From the NCBI GenBank assembly GCA_016867725.1, contig VGIX01000010.1:1-57393 (forward strand): a DNA stretch of 57,393 nucleotides. Reading direction: 5' to 3'. The notes under the pieces are model-generated. The model made no database searches. It was not told where the DNA came from and saw nothing but the letters and a program-made list of their open reading frames with translations. Made by a program: the position numbers and the translations under genes. Source of the stretch: Candidatus Effluviviaceae Genus I sp. (lineage in GTDB: Bacteria; Joyebacterota; Joyebacteria; Joyebacterales; Joyebacteraceae). Below, piece by piece: positions 36,586 through 45,465 of the stretch. Positions within the stretch are counted from its first letter, which is position 1, and each line of letters begins with the position of its first letter.

Positions 36586-38922
36586 TCAGTCCAGCCCGGC
36601 ACCCACCCCGCGGACATACTCCTCCATCGACGGGATCGGCTCTCCCCCCAGGGCGAGGTATCGACGGTAGTGGTAGGTCGCGCGGTTGGGGTCTGTCGTG
36701 TGGAACCTGTGGGTGATCGCGAGGTTGAGGTGGGCCGGGGCGAAGTCCGGGGAGATCCTGGTCTCCGCCTCATACTCACGAATGGCCTCGTCGTGCCGGC
36801 CGAGCTCGCTCAGGAGCACGCCCATGGCGAAGTGACCCTGGGGCAGGGTCGGGTCCAGCTCGAGCGCCCGCGACATCGAGGCCAACGCCTGGTCGGCGAA
36901 CCCCATGTCCCTCAGGAGCGCCGCGAGTCTGCGGAGCGGCTCGCCTGACGCAGGCGCGAGCGACACGGCGCGTTCGAGGGCCCTCCTGGCCTCGGCGGCC
37001 CTCCCGGCGCGACCCAACGAGTCCGCTCTCGCGATGGCCGCCTCCGCCGCGGGGGGGACAGGCTGTCCCGTCCTCTCGTGCAGGAGCCCCAGGTGGAACG
37101 CGATCTCCGCAGCTTCCGTCCCGCCCGTGTCACATCGGGACGCAGCGCTCAGCGCGGCGATCGCTTCCTCCCGAAGGCCGAGGCGCCCCAGGACAATGCC
37201 TCGCTGCTTGAGCCCAGCCGCGCTGCGCGGATTCGCTGCCAGCAGGGTGTCGAGCTCCGCCAGGGCGGCATCGAGCTCGCCGCCGGCCGCGAGCGCCATC
37301 GCCAGGTTCAGCCGCGCGGCCTCGAGCCCCGGGTCGAGCGCGAGCGCGCGCCGGAAGGACGCGGACGCGGCGTCCGTTCGACCCTGCTCAGCCAAGAGCG
37401 CGCCCAGGTTCAGATGGCTCTGTGGATAGGCCGGGTCGATCGCGATGGACCTCCGATACTCCGAGATGGCCTCCTCGATGAGCCCGCGGTCGCCGAGGAT
37501 GATCCCGATCCGGAAGTGGGACTGCGCGAAGGCCTTGCCGTGGTTGACGCCCCACAGATTGGCGTTCACGAGCACCCCGAGCGCGGCGACCGCGATCGCA
37601 GGCCCGATGAGCGACCGCCAGCGGCGGGCACGCGCCCGGTCCACGATCTCGAAGCCCGCGTGGCACGCGCAGACGATGAGCGGGGGAACGACCGGAAGCC
37701 GGTAGCGGGCGACCACGAAGAAGGCGATCACGGAGGCCAGGTACGCCGTCGCCCAGAGAGCGAGCAGCGAGGGGAGGCGCCGTCTGAACGCGAAGGCAAG
37801 CCCGAGGAGCCCGAGGGGACCGACCACGGCGAACCCTGGGAGCGGCAGCGAGAGGAGGCGCGAGTACCGCTTCTGGAAGTAGTAGTTCTCGAGTTGGGGG
37901 ATCTCGTACGAGCTGAGCGCGAACGACGCCTTCCTGACGACAAGACCGAGCCATCGCCCCGGGTTCGCAGCGATGAAGCGCGCCGCGCGGCGGTACCAGT
38001 ACGCGGAGACCTCGGACGGTCTGAGCTCTCGCCCTTCGGCCCGCTCCGCGATCGCCTTCCCGGCGGGGTCGGCGGTGATGTCCACTCCCTCGGGCCGCAC
38101 GTAGCCGCCGCTCGCGATCTCGCTGTTCCCGATGTAGAAGTTGATCCCGCCGTTGGAGGTGATCCCCACGAAGTCGCGCGCGACGACGAAGTTCCGCACG
38201 GTCACCGGCGCGACGACGAGCGCGGCCCCGAGAACCACGAGCGCCGCCGCGGACCGCCCCCTCATCGCCGTCGTCCCGCCCGCCCGCCGTCCGCGAACGA
38301 GCCACGCGGCGACCACCGGAAGGAGCACGAGGGCCGCCGCCCTCCCGACCGACGCGGCGCCCAGGGCGATCCCCGCGGAGAGAAGGAGCGCCCGCGGCCG
38401 TTCCCGGGTCTCGGCGGCGAGAACGAGATAGAGGGACAGCGTAATCAGGAGGACGAGCAGCGGCTCGAGGACGATCGCGCCGTCGTAGAAGATCGCGGCG
38501 CCATAGCACGCCGCCACGAAGCCCGCCGCGACGCCGACGCGGCGACTGAACGCCGTCCGACCGATGGCGCAGGTGAGCGCGGCCGAGAGCGCGCCGAGGC
38601 CCGCCTGGACAACGCGCACGAGGAAGAGGTCGCGCCCGAACAGCCAGTAAACGCCCGCGAGGAGATACGGGTACAGGGGCGTCACGAAGAACGCCTCGGG
38701 GTTCCCCTTCCCGTCGAGGATGTTCTTGGCCCACTGATCGTAGAACTTGGCGTCGAGACCGAGCGTGTGGAAGAACGGGGTGTGGCGGACCTCCACGACG
38801 TAGATGAGGCGCAGGGCGAACGCGGCGACGAAGACGGCCAGCGGCCAGAACCACCCGCTTCTCAGCGCTCGCCGCAGCGCGGCCGGCACGCCCGGGCCGC
38901 CCGCCGTCGCGTCCGTCGCCAT
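36586..38922 (-). CDS. Membrane glycosyltransferase (GT39/PMT-like) with C-terminal TPR repeats
   Basis: The 778-aa product has about 10-11 membrane helices in residues 20-440. The first loop carries FFHTLGLDAKFYDQWAKNIL followed by FFVTPLYPYLLAGVYWLFG, typical of dolichyl/undecaprenyl-phosphate-sugar-dependent transferases in which acidic loop residues are catalytic. Residues about 450-770 are TPR repeats (EEAISEYRRSIAIDPAYPQS, YPQSHLNLGALLAEQGR, DQALASMSRALELDPTLPQG). It likely transfers sugar from a lipid carrier at the membrane, with TPRs binding protein partners. ATG 38922 is chosen; a GTG at 38961 overlapping the upstream stop (GTGA) is possible. It ends the long operon. Confidence 0.87.
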   Translation of the reverse strand: MATDATAGGPGVPAALRRALRSGWFWPLAVFVAAFALRLIYVVEVRHTPFFHTLGLDAKFYDQWAKNILDGKGNPEAFFVTPLYPYLLAGVYWLFGRDLFLVRVVQAGLGALSAALTCAIGRTAFSRRVGVAAGFVAACYGAAIFYDGAIVLEPLLVLLITLSLYLVLAAETRERPRALLLSAGIALGAASVGRAAALVLLPVVAAWLVRGRRAGGTTAMRGRSAAALVVLGAALVVAPVTVRNFVVARDFVGITSNGGINFYIGNSEIASGGYVRPEGVDITADPAGKAIAERAEGRELRPSEVSAYWYRRAARFIAANPGRWLGLVVRKASFALSSYEIPQLENYYFQKRYSRLLSLPLPGFAVVGPLGLLGLAFAFRRRLPSLLALWATAYLASVIAFFVVARYRLPVVPPLIVCACHAGFEIVDRARARRWRSLIGPAIAVAALGVLVNANLWGVNHGKAFAQSHFRIGIILGDRGLIEEAISEYRRSIAIDPAYPQSHLNLGALLAEQGRTDAASASFRRALALDPGLEAARLNLAMALAAGGELDAALAELDTLLAANPRSAAGLKQRGIVLGRLGLREEAIAALSAASRCDTGGTEAAEIAFHLGLLHERTGQPVPPAAEAAIARADSLGRAGRAAEARRALERAVSLAPASGEPLRRLAALLRDMGFADQALASMSRALELDPTLPQGHFAMGVLLSELGRHDEAIREYEAETRISPDFAPAHLNLAITHRFHTTDPNRATYHYRRYLALGGEPIPSMEEYVRGVGAGLD

Positions 38923-38957
38923 GGTCGCCGCCTTCTCATCCGCTCGCGGCACGCAGG

Positions 38958-40304
38958 TCACTCGATGTAGCCCAGCGTCCGCAGCATCTCTTTGATCTCA
39001 TCGTCCACCGGGGACGGGATGGGCTCAGCGTCGCCGTGCCGGGCAGCCCCCTCGTGCGTGGCGACGAACGCGATCGGGCGCTCCGCACGCGCCTCTTTCG
39101 TCAGGGCCTCGACGAGCGCGCGTCCGTCCATGTCCCGCCCAAGGGGGATGCCCAGGATCGCGAGGACCGTCGGCGTGACGTCGAGGACGGTCGCGCCCTC
39201 GATGGCCGCGCCGGCGCGCACGCCCGGGCCGGCCATCACGATGATGCCGCCCTCGCGGTGCATCGCCGTCCCAAGCCGCGGCTCGCCTCCGCCGTCGCGC
39301 GCCCCGTGGCCCTCGAAGCCGTGGTCGGAGCACACGATGAGAACGGCGCCCTCCGCGGCCTTCGCGATCTCCCCGACGAACGAGTCGGCCAGAGCGTAGT
39401 AGCGCTCGATGACGGGGCCGAGCGTCTCGACCTCTGGCGCGGAGACGCCGTCGGGCCACTGCTCGGGGGCCCGATGCCGCCAGAACATGTGGCACGCAAG
39501 GTCGAGGCCCCTGAAGTACACGCCGGCCAGGTCCGTGGGCACGGACCCCAGAAGCGTCTTCGCCACCTCGAGCGTCGTGAGGTCGGAGGCAAGGAAGCGC
39601 CTGAGGTCGTCAACGCCCTTGGCAACCTCCGGGCGTGAGAGGTGACGGTCCGTTCCGAGGAAGCGGAGAACCAGATCATCCGGCACATCCTCCTGCCGAA
39701 CGAGAAGGTCCGAGAGGGCAGGGAAGAGCTCGGGTGGGTGCACCGCGGTCTGCGGATCGTCCCACGGTCTCAGCATGCCCGCGCGTTCGTCGCGTCGGGC
39801 GAGCTCCTCGAACAGCGAGGACACCATGTAGCCGTTCACCGGCTCGGGCGGCCAGGTGACCAGCCAGGCCACGAAGCCGACGGTCAGACCCCGCTCGCCG
39901 GCGACCTGCCAGAGGGCCTTCGCCTGCCGCATGTTGCTCGTGGTGGGCGACGACATGCCCGCGCGCTTCCGCTCGCCCAGGAAGTCCTTGATCCCGTGCT
40001 TCTCCTCGAGCTTCCCGGTGGCGATCGTCGTCCAGATGCTCGGGGAGATGTAGGGCGGGATGGAGCGGAGCATCCCGGACGCCCCGCCGTTGATCATGCG
40101 CCCGAGGTTGGGCATGCGCCCGGCCGCGACGGCCGCCTGCATGATCTCCCAGTCAACGCCGTCGATGCCGAGGACGACGACCCTCGGCGCCGCGGGTGGC
40201 GCCTTCGGCGCCCGCCCCCGCGCGGCGAACCAGACGGCGGCCGCCGCCACGACTGCGACCGCCACGACAGCAAGGACGCCCCGCGCGATGCGTCGCGAGG
40301 TCAC
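38958..40304 (-). CDS. Alkaline-phosphatase-superfamily type I phosphodiesterase, paralogue 1
   Basis: The 448-aa protein has an N-terminal membrane anchor (ARGVLAVVAVAVVAAAAVWF), so the enzyme domain is probably extracytoplasmic. Metal-site motifs are all present: VVVLGIDGVDWEIM, the nucleophile box ISPSIWTTIATG, FRGLDLACHMFW (Asp and His), CSDHGFEGHG, and the last His in TAMHREGGI. PTVLAILGIPLGRDMDGRAL is typical of family members near the C-terminus. It ends DDEIKEMLRTLGYIE, a tail also found on paralogue 3. The substrate is unknown; a phosphodiester or phosphoglycan at the cell surface is likely. GTG start, overlapping the upstream stop as GTGA. Confidence 0.9.
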   Translation of the reverse strand: MTSRRIARGVLAVVAVAVVAAAAVWFAARGRAPKAPPAAPRVVVLGIDGVDWEIMQAAVAAGRMPNLGRMINGGASGMLRSIPPYISPSIWTTIATGKLEEKHGIKDFLGERKRAGMSSPTTSNMRQAKALWQVAGERGLTVGFVAWLVTWPPEPVNGYMVSSLFEELARRDERAGMLRPWDDPQTAVHPPELFPALSDLLVRQEDVPDDLVLRFLGTDRHLSRPEVAKGVDDLRRFLASDLTTLEVAKTLLGSVPTDLAGVYFRGLDLACHMFWRHRAPEQWPDGVSAPEVETLGPVIERYYALADSFVGEIAKAAEGAVLIVCSDHGFEGHGARDGGGEPRLGTAMHREGGIIVMAGPGVRAGAAIEGATVLDVTPTVLAILGIPLGRDMDGRALVEALTKEARAERPIAFVATHEGAARHGDAEPIPSPVDDEIKEMLRTLGYIE

Positions 40305-41542
40305 GGCCGCATCACCTCCTCGAGCACGCGCCCGTCGAGCCCCGCCGGGACCTGCATGCCGGCCGCGCGCATGATCGTCGGCGCCACGTCGAAGAGCGCG
40401 GCCTTCTCCGCGCGCGCCCCCGCCGCCACGCACGGGCCTCTGAGCAGGAGAACGCCCGATTCGCTGTGCATCTCCCTGCCGATCTTCGGGTTCCCGCTCG
40501 AGTCAAGCTCGAGGCCGGAATACCCATGGTCGGCGATGACGGCGATGGTGCCTTCCTCCGCCGCAAGGGCCACAAGATGCCCGAGGATCTCGTCGACGTA
40601 CTCGTAGTACTCCGCGGTGGTCCCGCGAAGCGCCTCGGCCATCTGCCGGAATCTGAGATAGGCCGCCGCGTCGGCCATGAGCGTCGGGGAGGGCTTCGGA
40701 TCCCTGTAGACCCAGAACCGCTGTGACACGGCGTCGAGCCCCGGGAGGCTCACGAAGACCGCGGTCGCGCCGTGCCGCGCCACGGCGGCTCGCGCGAGCG
40801 TCAGCATGGTCGTGTCGCCCGCGCAGGAACCGGTGAGCACCTCGATGTTGTGGCCCGTCAGCGCCTCGAGCCCCATGGCGGACGCCATGTCGACGAAGCG
40901 CGCCAGCGAGATCCTCCGGTACGAGTCCCCGGCGCGGACCAGCGAGTCCACCGCCGCGTAGGCGTCCGGCGGATGCACGGCGTCCTCAGGGCGTCCGCGG
41001 CGCGTGCGCTCGAGGACGTACGTGGCGTAGGGGCCGACCATGAGGCCGTTCACCTGTTCCACCGGCCACGTGCCCGGCCACCCGAGGACCGCCACGGTCA
41101 CGCCTGCCTTGGAGAGCAGCGTCCACGCCGTGTCCACCGTGCGCGACGACGGCCGAAGAGGCAGCGCGACCATGGCGCCCTTCGGCGACGGCACCTTCCC
41201 CCCGATGCCCTGCCGCTCCGGCGTCACGCCGGTCACGAGCGACGTCCAGGCGATCCTCGGGTCCGTGTTCCGCCCGAGCGACGGAAACCGCGCGTACGCG
41301 CCTTCGGCGAGCAGCCTCGAGAGGTTCGGAAGCCGGCCCTCGCGGACGAGCGGCTCGAAAACGGACGGCTCGAGACCCTCGATCCCCACCACGAGCAGGG
41401 CGACTTTCCCCTCCGCCTCCGCCTCCGGCGCGTGAACACGGCCCGCCGGCCGCGCCGCCCCCCTCCACTTCACCACGCCGACGATGACCGCCGCCGCGAT
41501 GACGCACACGGTGACCAACGCCAGGGTCTTTTCCAGCTTCAT
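40301..41542 (-). CDS. Alkaline-phosphatase-superfamily protein, paralogue 2, altered metal site
   Basis: 413 aa with an N-terminal membrane helix (LALVTVCVIAAAVIVGVV). The fold is clear from VALLVVGIEGLEPSVFEPLV, AWTSLVTGVTPERQGIGG, WPGTWPVEQVNGLMVGPY, IADHGYSGLEL and REMHSESGVLLL. Two expected ligands differ from its neighbours: the first Asp (GIDG) is Glu (GIEG), and the His of the GLDxxSHxFW motif is Gln (GLDAVSQRFW). The nucleophile box reads TDPRIAWTS rather than SPxIWTT. It may be of reduced activity, altered metal preference or non-catalytic. It lacks the LGYIE tail. It lies 31 bases after paralogue 3. Confidence 0.87.
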   Translation of the reverse strand: MKLEKTLALVTVCVIAAAVIVGVVKWRGAARPAGRVHAPEAEAEGKVALLVVGIEGLEPSVFEPLVREGRLPNLSRLLAEGAYARFPSLGRNTDPRIAWTSLVTGVTPERQGIGGKVPSPKGAMVALPLRPSSRTVDTAWTLLSKAGVTVAVLGWPGTWPVEQVNGLMVGPYATYVLERTRRGRPEDAVHPPDAYAAVDSLVRAGDSYRRISLARFVDMASAMGLEALTGHNIEVLTGSCAGDTTMLTLARAAVARHGATAVFVSLPGLDAVSQRFWVYRDPKPSPTLMADAAAYLRFRQMAEALRGTTAEYYEYVDEILGHLVALAAEEGTIAVIADHGYSGLELDSSGNPKIGREMHSESGVLLLRGPCVAAGARAEKAALFDVAPTIMRAAGMQVPAGLDGRVLEEVMRP

Positions 41543-41573
41543 GCGCGCGCCTCCGAAGGCACTGGTGCCACGG

Positions 41574-42869
41574 TCACTCGATGTACCCGAGCGCCCGCAT
41601 CCGCTCTCTGATCTCGTCGTCCACGGGCGACTCGATGGGTTCGGCGCTGTGGCCGCGCTGCACGACCTCCTCGTATGAGGGGATCGTGCGCACGGGATGG
41701 TCCTTCAGGAACCGGGGCTCGATGGCCTCTTCGAGCACCCGCCCGTCCATGTCCTTCCCCACCGGGAGGCCCCACAGGGCCAGCACCGTCGGCGTGACGT
41801 CGAGCACGCTCACGTCGGCGATCTCGCGCCCGCGGACGATGTCCTTGCCCCAGAGCACGATGAAGCCCGTCGGATCGTGGTCGCCGATGCCCGCGCGGGA
41901 CTGCCCGGGCACGATCCTCGGCCCGTGGAACCCGTGGTCGGACGTCACAATGACGGTCGTGTTGTCATCGGCGAGCCTGAGGAACTCCCCGAGGATGCGG
42001 TCCGTGTACTCGTAGTACTTCGGGATCACCTCGCCCAGTGCGTCCACCTCCCACTCCGGGATCGACGCCGGCCGCGAGTCCGGGAAGTGGTGCACCCAGA
42101 ACGTGTGGCACGGCCCGTCCACGCTGCGGAAGTAGATCGCGAGGAGGTCCGTCGGCATCTTGGAAGCGAGGTCGAGACCGACGGCCCTCGTGGTCTCATC
42201 GCTCGCGAGAAACCCGGCGAGCGTCTCAAGCCGCTTCCGCGGGTCGTCGACGCGCATCGCGCTCCGCTTGACGAACTCGTCCATCAGCCCGTCCGGCACG
42301 TCGCCTGCGCGCATCCGCAGCGGCTCGAGCGCGCTCTTGAGTTCCTCCGGGTAGGTCACCTGCTGCGGCCGCGGCGAGTTGCCGTCCCACCCGAAGCTGA
42401 AGTTGGAGGTGACCATGTAGCCCCTGATGGGTTCGGCCGGCCACGTGACGAGCCAGCCGATGACGCCGGAGGTCTTGCCCTCGTGCCCGAGGATGTCCCA
42501 GAGCGCCGCGACCCGCCGCACGTTCTGCGACGTCGGGACCTGCGCGGCGCCCCCCTTCCTCGGCTTCACGAACCCCGTGACGCCGTGCTTCTCGGGGAGC
42601 GTGCCCGTCGCGATGCTCGTCCAGATGACGGGCGACTCGAGGATCTCGAGCGACCGGATCTCTCCCCACGCCCCCTCGTGCATGAGGCGCGCGAAGTTCG
42701 GGAGACGCCCGGCCTCGAGCATCGGCCCCATCACGTCGTACTCCATCCCGTCGAAGCCGATGATCATGACGCGCCGCTCCACCGGTCCCGCCGGGCGCTT
42801 CGCGCAGGACGGAAGCACCACGGCCGCCGCGGCGAGCGCCGCCATCAGCGCGACCGCTCTCCTCGTCAT
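41574..42869 (-). CDS. Alkaline-phosphatase-superfamily lipoprotein, paralogue 3
   Basis: A 431-aa lipoprotein (VVLPSCAKRP, lipid Cys22). All active-site elements are intact: MIIGFDGMEYDVM, nucleophile box ESPVIWTSIATG followed by HGVTGF, FRSVDGPCHTFWVHHFPD, TSDHGFHGPRI and the final His in IGDHDPTGF. LVTWPAEPIRGYMVTSNF is the motif all paralogues share in some form. It ends DDEIRERMRALGYIE, like paralogue 1. AGGAG lies 6 bases before the ATG. A surface phosphodiesterase is likely; the substrate is unknown. Confidence 0.9.
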   Translation of the reverse strand: MTRRAVALMAALAAAAVVLPSCAKRPAGPVERRVMIIGFDGMEYDVMGPMLEAGRLPNFARLMHEGAWGEIRSLEILESPVIWTSIATGTLPEKHGVTGFVKPRKGGAAQVPTSQNVRRVAALWDILGHEGKTSGVIGWLVTWPAEPIRGYMVTSNFSFGWDGNSPRPQQVTYPEELKSALEPLRMRAGDVPDGLMDEFVKRSAMRVDDPRKRLETLAGFLASDETTRAVGLDLASKMPTDLLAIYFRSVDGPCHTFWVHHFPDSRPASIPEWEVDALGEVIPKYYEYTDRILGEFLRLADDNTTVIVTSDHGFHGPRIVPGQSRAGIGDHDPTGFIVLWGKDIVRGREIADVSVLDVTPTVLALWGLPVGKDMDGRVLEEAIEPRFLKDHPVRTIPSYEEVVQRGHSAEPIESPVDDEIRERMRALGYIE

Positions 42870-42883
42870 CGCAGGCTCCTCAC

Positions 42884-44164
42884 TCAGCGTTCCCTCTCGT
42901 GCGTCGGGACGAACCGGACCGGATGCCGCCGCAGGAACTCCGGCGTCATGGCCTCCTCGATCGCCGCCCCGTCCATGTCCCTTCCGATCGGCAGGCCAGA
43001 GAGCGCCAGCACGGTCGGCGTCACGTCGCTCACGCCGCGCTCGTCGAGCACCTCTCCCTGTCGCACGCCTTCGCCGCTCAGGAAGAGGACGCCCAGGGGC
43101 GCGTGGTCGTTGATGCCGCCCTGGGGCCGCCCCGGGCCGGGCCCGCGGAACCCGTGGTCCGAGCACACCAGCACGGTCGCGTCGTTGCCGAAGTCCGCGA
43201 GAAGCTCGCCCAGCATCTCGTCCGCGCGCCGGTAGTAGCGCTCGACGGTCTCGCCGAACACGAGCCGCTCGGTCCGCGAGACGGCGAACCCGGCGTCGGC
43301 GGGATGCGCGGCCGCCCAGAAGGTATGCGAGATCGAGTCGAGTCCCCGGAGATACACGGCGAAAAAGCGCGTCGGGTGGGTCCGCATCAAGTGGCGGGAG
43401 ACGCCGAGGTACGTTTCGTCGCCCGCGGCGTGGTCGCGCAGCTTGCGCAGCTCCGTCGGGAGCTCGGAGAGAGCGCGCATCTCCGGGAAGCGCTCCGCGA
43501 GCGGGAGGCGCGTCGCCTCGCGCTCCGTGAGCGCCCTGTCCGGGTCGGCGAGGCGTCTCACGAGCGCGTCGGGCACGTCGTCGGCGACGACCCGCAACGA
43601 GTCGATCTCCGCCAGAAGCGCGTCCGGGTAGACGAGCCGCTCGGGGAATGGGCGGCCGTCTCGCGGCACGAAGCAGAAGTAGTCGCTCACGAGGTAGCCG
43701 TTCACCGGCTCGGCGGGCCACGTCACGTACCAGCCGACGACGCCGACGGAGAACCCGTGCTCGCCGAGGATGTCCCATAGCGTCCTGGCGGTGCGCACGT
43801 TGCTCGTCATGAGCGACTTCCCGTCGGGCGCGAGCGCGTCCCGGATGCCGTGATTCTCCGGGTGCTTGCCCGTGGCGATCGTCGTCCAGATGACCGGCGA
43901 CTTCTCGAACGGCTCGAGCGTGCGGAGCGGGCAGGAGACGCCTGACTGCGCGATCCTGCTGAGGTTGGGGAGCTTCCCCTCCTGCATGAGCCGCTGCGTG
44001 ACGCCCCAGTCCAGGGCGTCGATGCCGACGACGATGACGCGGCGCTCCACGGGGGTGCCGCTCCGCGAGCAGCCGAGCGCGGCCGCCAGACATGCCATGA
44101 GGACGAGCGCGGCGAGTCTCGCCGCCGCCCGGGGTGACCGCTCCGCGCGCCCGCGCCGGTTCAT
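42884..44164 (-). CDS. Alkaline-phosphatase-superfamily lipoprotein, paralogue 4
   Basis: A 426-aa lipoprotein (LAAALGCSRS, lipid Cys32). Intact motifs: VVGIDALDWGVT, EKSPVIWTTIATGKHPENHG, LRGLDSISHTFWAAAHP, CSDHGFRGPG and NDHAPLGVLFL. VGWYVTWPAEPVNGYLVSDY is present. It ends THERER without the LGYIE tail. The ATG overlaps the stop of paralogue 5 (ATGA), and paralogue 3 begins 14 bases downstream. It is expected to be an active extracytoplasmic phosphodiesterase or phosphatase. Confidence 0.9.
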   Translation of the reverse strand: MNRRGRAERSPRAAARLAALVLMACLAAALGCSRSGTPVERRVIVVGIDALDWGVTQRLMQEGKLPNLSRIAQSGVSCPLRTLEPFEKSPVIWTTIATGKHPENHGIRDALAPDGKSLMTSNVRTARTLWDILGEHGFSVGVVGWYVTWPAEPVNGYLVSDYFCFVPRDGRPFPERLVYPDALLAEIDSLRVVADDVPDALVRRLADPDRALTEREATRLPLAERFPEMRALSELPTELRKLRDHAAGDETYLGVSRHLMRTHPTRFFAVYLRGLDSISHTFWAAAHPADAGFAVSRTERLVFGETVERYYRRADEMLGELLADFGNDATVLVCSDHGFRGPGPGRPQGGINDHAPLGVLFLSGEGVRQGEVLDERGVSDVTPTVLALSGLPIGRDMDGAAIEEAMTPEFLRRHPVRFVPTHERER

Positions 44165-45465
44165 GTGCCCTCCCGTGGGGCCTCCGCGCTCTCCGGCCGC
44201 TCTCGCTCCGCCGGAGACGGCGCCGAGCCCGCGCGCGGCGCCGCGTAGACGACCGGGTGACTCCTCAGGAACGCCGCGTCGAGCATGTCCGTCAGGACGA
44301 AGCCGTCCATGTCCCTCGGCACCGGCGCCCCAAGAAGCGCGAGGATGGTCGGCGCCAGATCGAGAACGCTCGCGTCCCTGACGCGCGCCCGCCGCGCGAT
44401 GCCGGGCCCGGACGCGGCGAGCAGGCCGACCTCGCCGTGCATGTGCGTGCCGAACAGGATCGCGCCGTCGGCCGTCCGCTGGGGCCCGCGGAACCCGACG
44501 CTCGAGCAGACGATCACCGTGGTGTTGTCGTCCGAGCGCGCGAGGATCTCGCCGATGATCCCGTCCACGCGCTCGTAGTAGCGCGGGACGAGGTCCTTGT
44601 ACATGCTCACGATCTCCTGGCTGTCCCTGAACCCCGCCGAGCCCGGATCCATGGGTCCCCAGAACGGATGCAGATTGAGCAGGAGCCCCCCGAAGCAGAC
44701 GGCCAGGAGATCGGGCTGGCCCCTCGTGCCGAGCATGTGGGTCGCGACCGCAAGCACCGTCTGATCCTCGGCCCAGTTGCCTTTGAAGCTCATCGCCCGC
44801 CCGTAGAGGTCGGGATGCTCCTCGCTCCTCCAGAGGTCGCCGTTCATGAAGGAGGCGATCTCGTCGTCGGTCGTCGTCGAGGCCGGCTTCCTGAGCGGCC
44901 CGAGCTCGCCGGCGATCTCCGGCGGCCACGCGATGTCGGGGACCGGGTCCCACCCGTCCTCGGGGGCCACGACCACGCCGTTCGTGATCATCCAGCCCTC
45001 GAGCTCGGACGCCGGCCAGGTGTACGGCCAGTTGAGAACGCCGGCGGTCCTGCCCTCGTCGCCGAGGACGTCCCAGAAGGGCCGCGCCCCCCACGTGCGG
45101 GTGCCCGGGTTGCGCGAGCCGTCGGGCGCCATCGGCGGCAGGGACTCGTGCGCCCGCACGACGCGGCCCGCCGCGATGCAGATCCACGAGGAGCGCACCT
45201 TGTCGTCGGGAGCGAGCGCGCGCAGATCGGCGCGGACCCCGCGCTTCACGATCCGCGCCAGGTTCGGCATCCTCCCCGCGTCCATGAGCGGGCCGGCGAC
45301 CTTCCAGTCCATGCCGTCCACGCCGATCAGGACGACCTTCGACGGCGGCTCGCCGCCGCCGCACCCCGGGACGAGCGCGGCGGCGAGAAGCGCCGCGCCG
45401 ATCATGCCGAGGCGCGCGACGCCGGCGACCGACCGACCGCGCGCCCGATGCGTCGTCCGTGCCAT
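44161..45465 (-). CDS. Alkaline-phosphatase-superfamily lipoprotein, paralogue 5, predicted pseudoenzyme
   Basis: A 434-aa lipoprotein (AALVPGCGGG, lipid Cys35). The first ligand is kept (VLIGVDGMDWKV), but the nucleophile box is degraded (RSSWICIAAG against SPxIWTTIATG). The central Asp of GLDxxSH is lost (GGLLLNLHPFW), and the Asp-His pair of SDHGF is replaced (CSSVGFRGPQ). The terminal His region HMHGEVG and LDLAPTILALLGAPVPRDMDG remain. At least three catalytic ligands are absent, so hydrolysis is unlikely although the frame is intact. It is the first of the five and overlaps glyS by one base (TGATG). A binding or regulatory role is inferred. Confidence 0.88.
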   Translation of the reverse strand: MARTTHRARGRSVAGVARLGMIGAALLAAALVPGCGGGEPPSKVVLIGVDGMDWKVAGPLMDAGRMPNLARIVKRGVRADLRALAPDDKVRSSWICIAAGRVVRAHESLPPMAPDGSRNPGTRTWGARPFWDVLGDEGRTAGVLNWPYTWPASELEGWMITNGVVVAPEDGWDPVPDIAWPPEIAGELGPLRKPASTTTDDEIASFMNGDLWRSEEHPDLYGRAMSFKGNWAEDQTVLAVATHMLGTRGQPDLLAVCFGGLLLNLHPFWGPMDPGSAGFRDSQEIVSMYKDLVPRYYERVDGIIGEILARSDDNTTVIVCSSVGFRGPQRTADGAILFGTHMHGEVGLLAASGPGIARRARVRDASVLDLAPTILALLGAPVPRDMDGFVLTDMLDAAFLRSHPVVYAAPRAGSAPSPAERERPESAEAPREGT

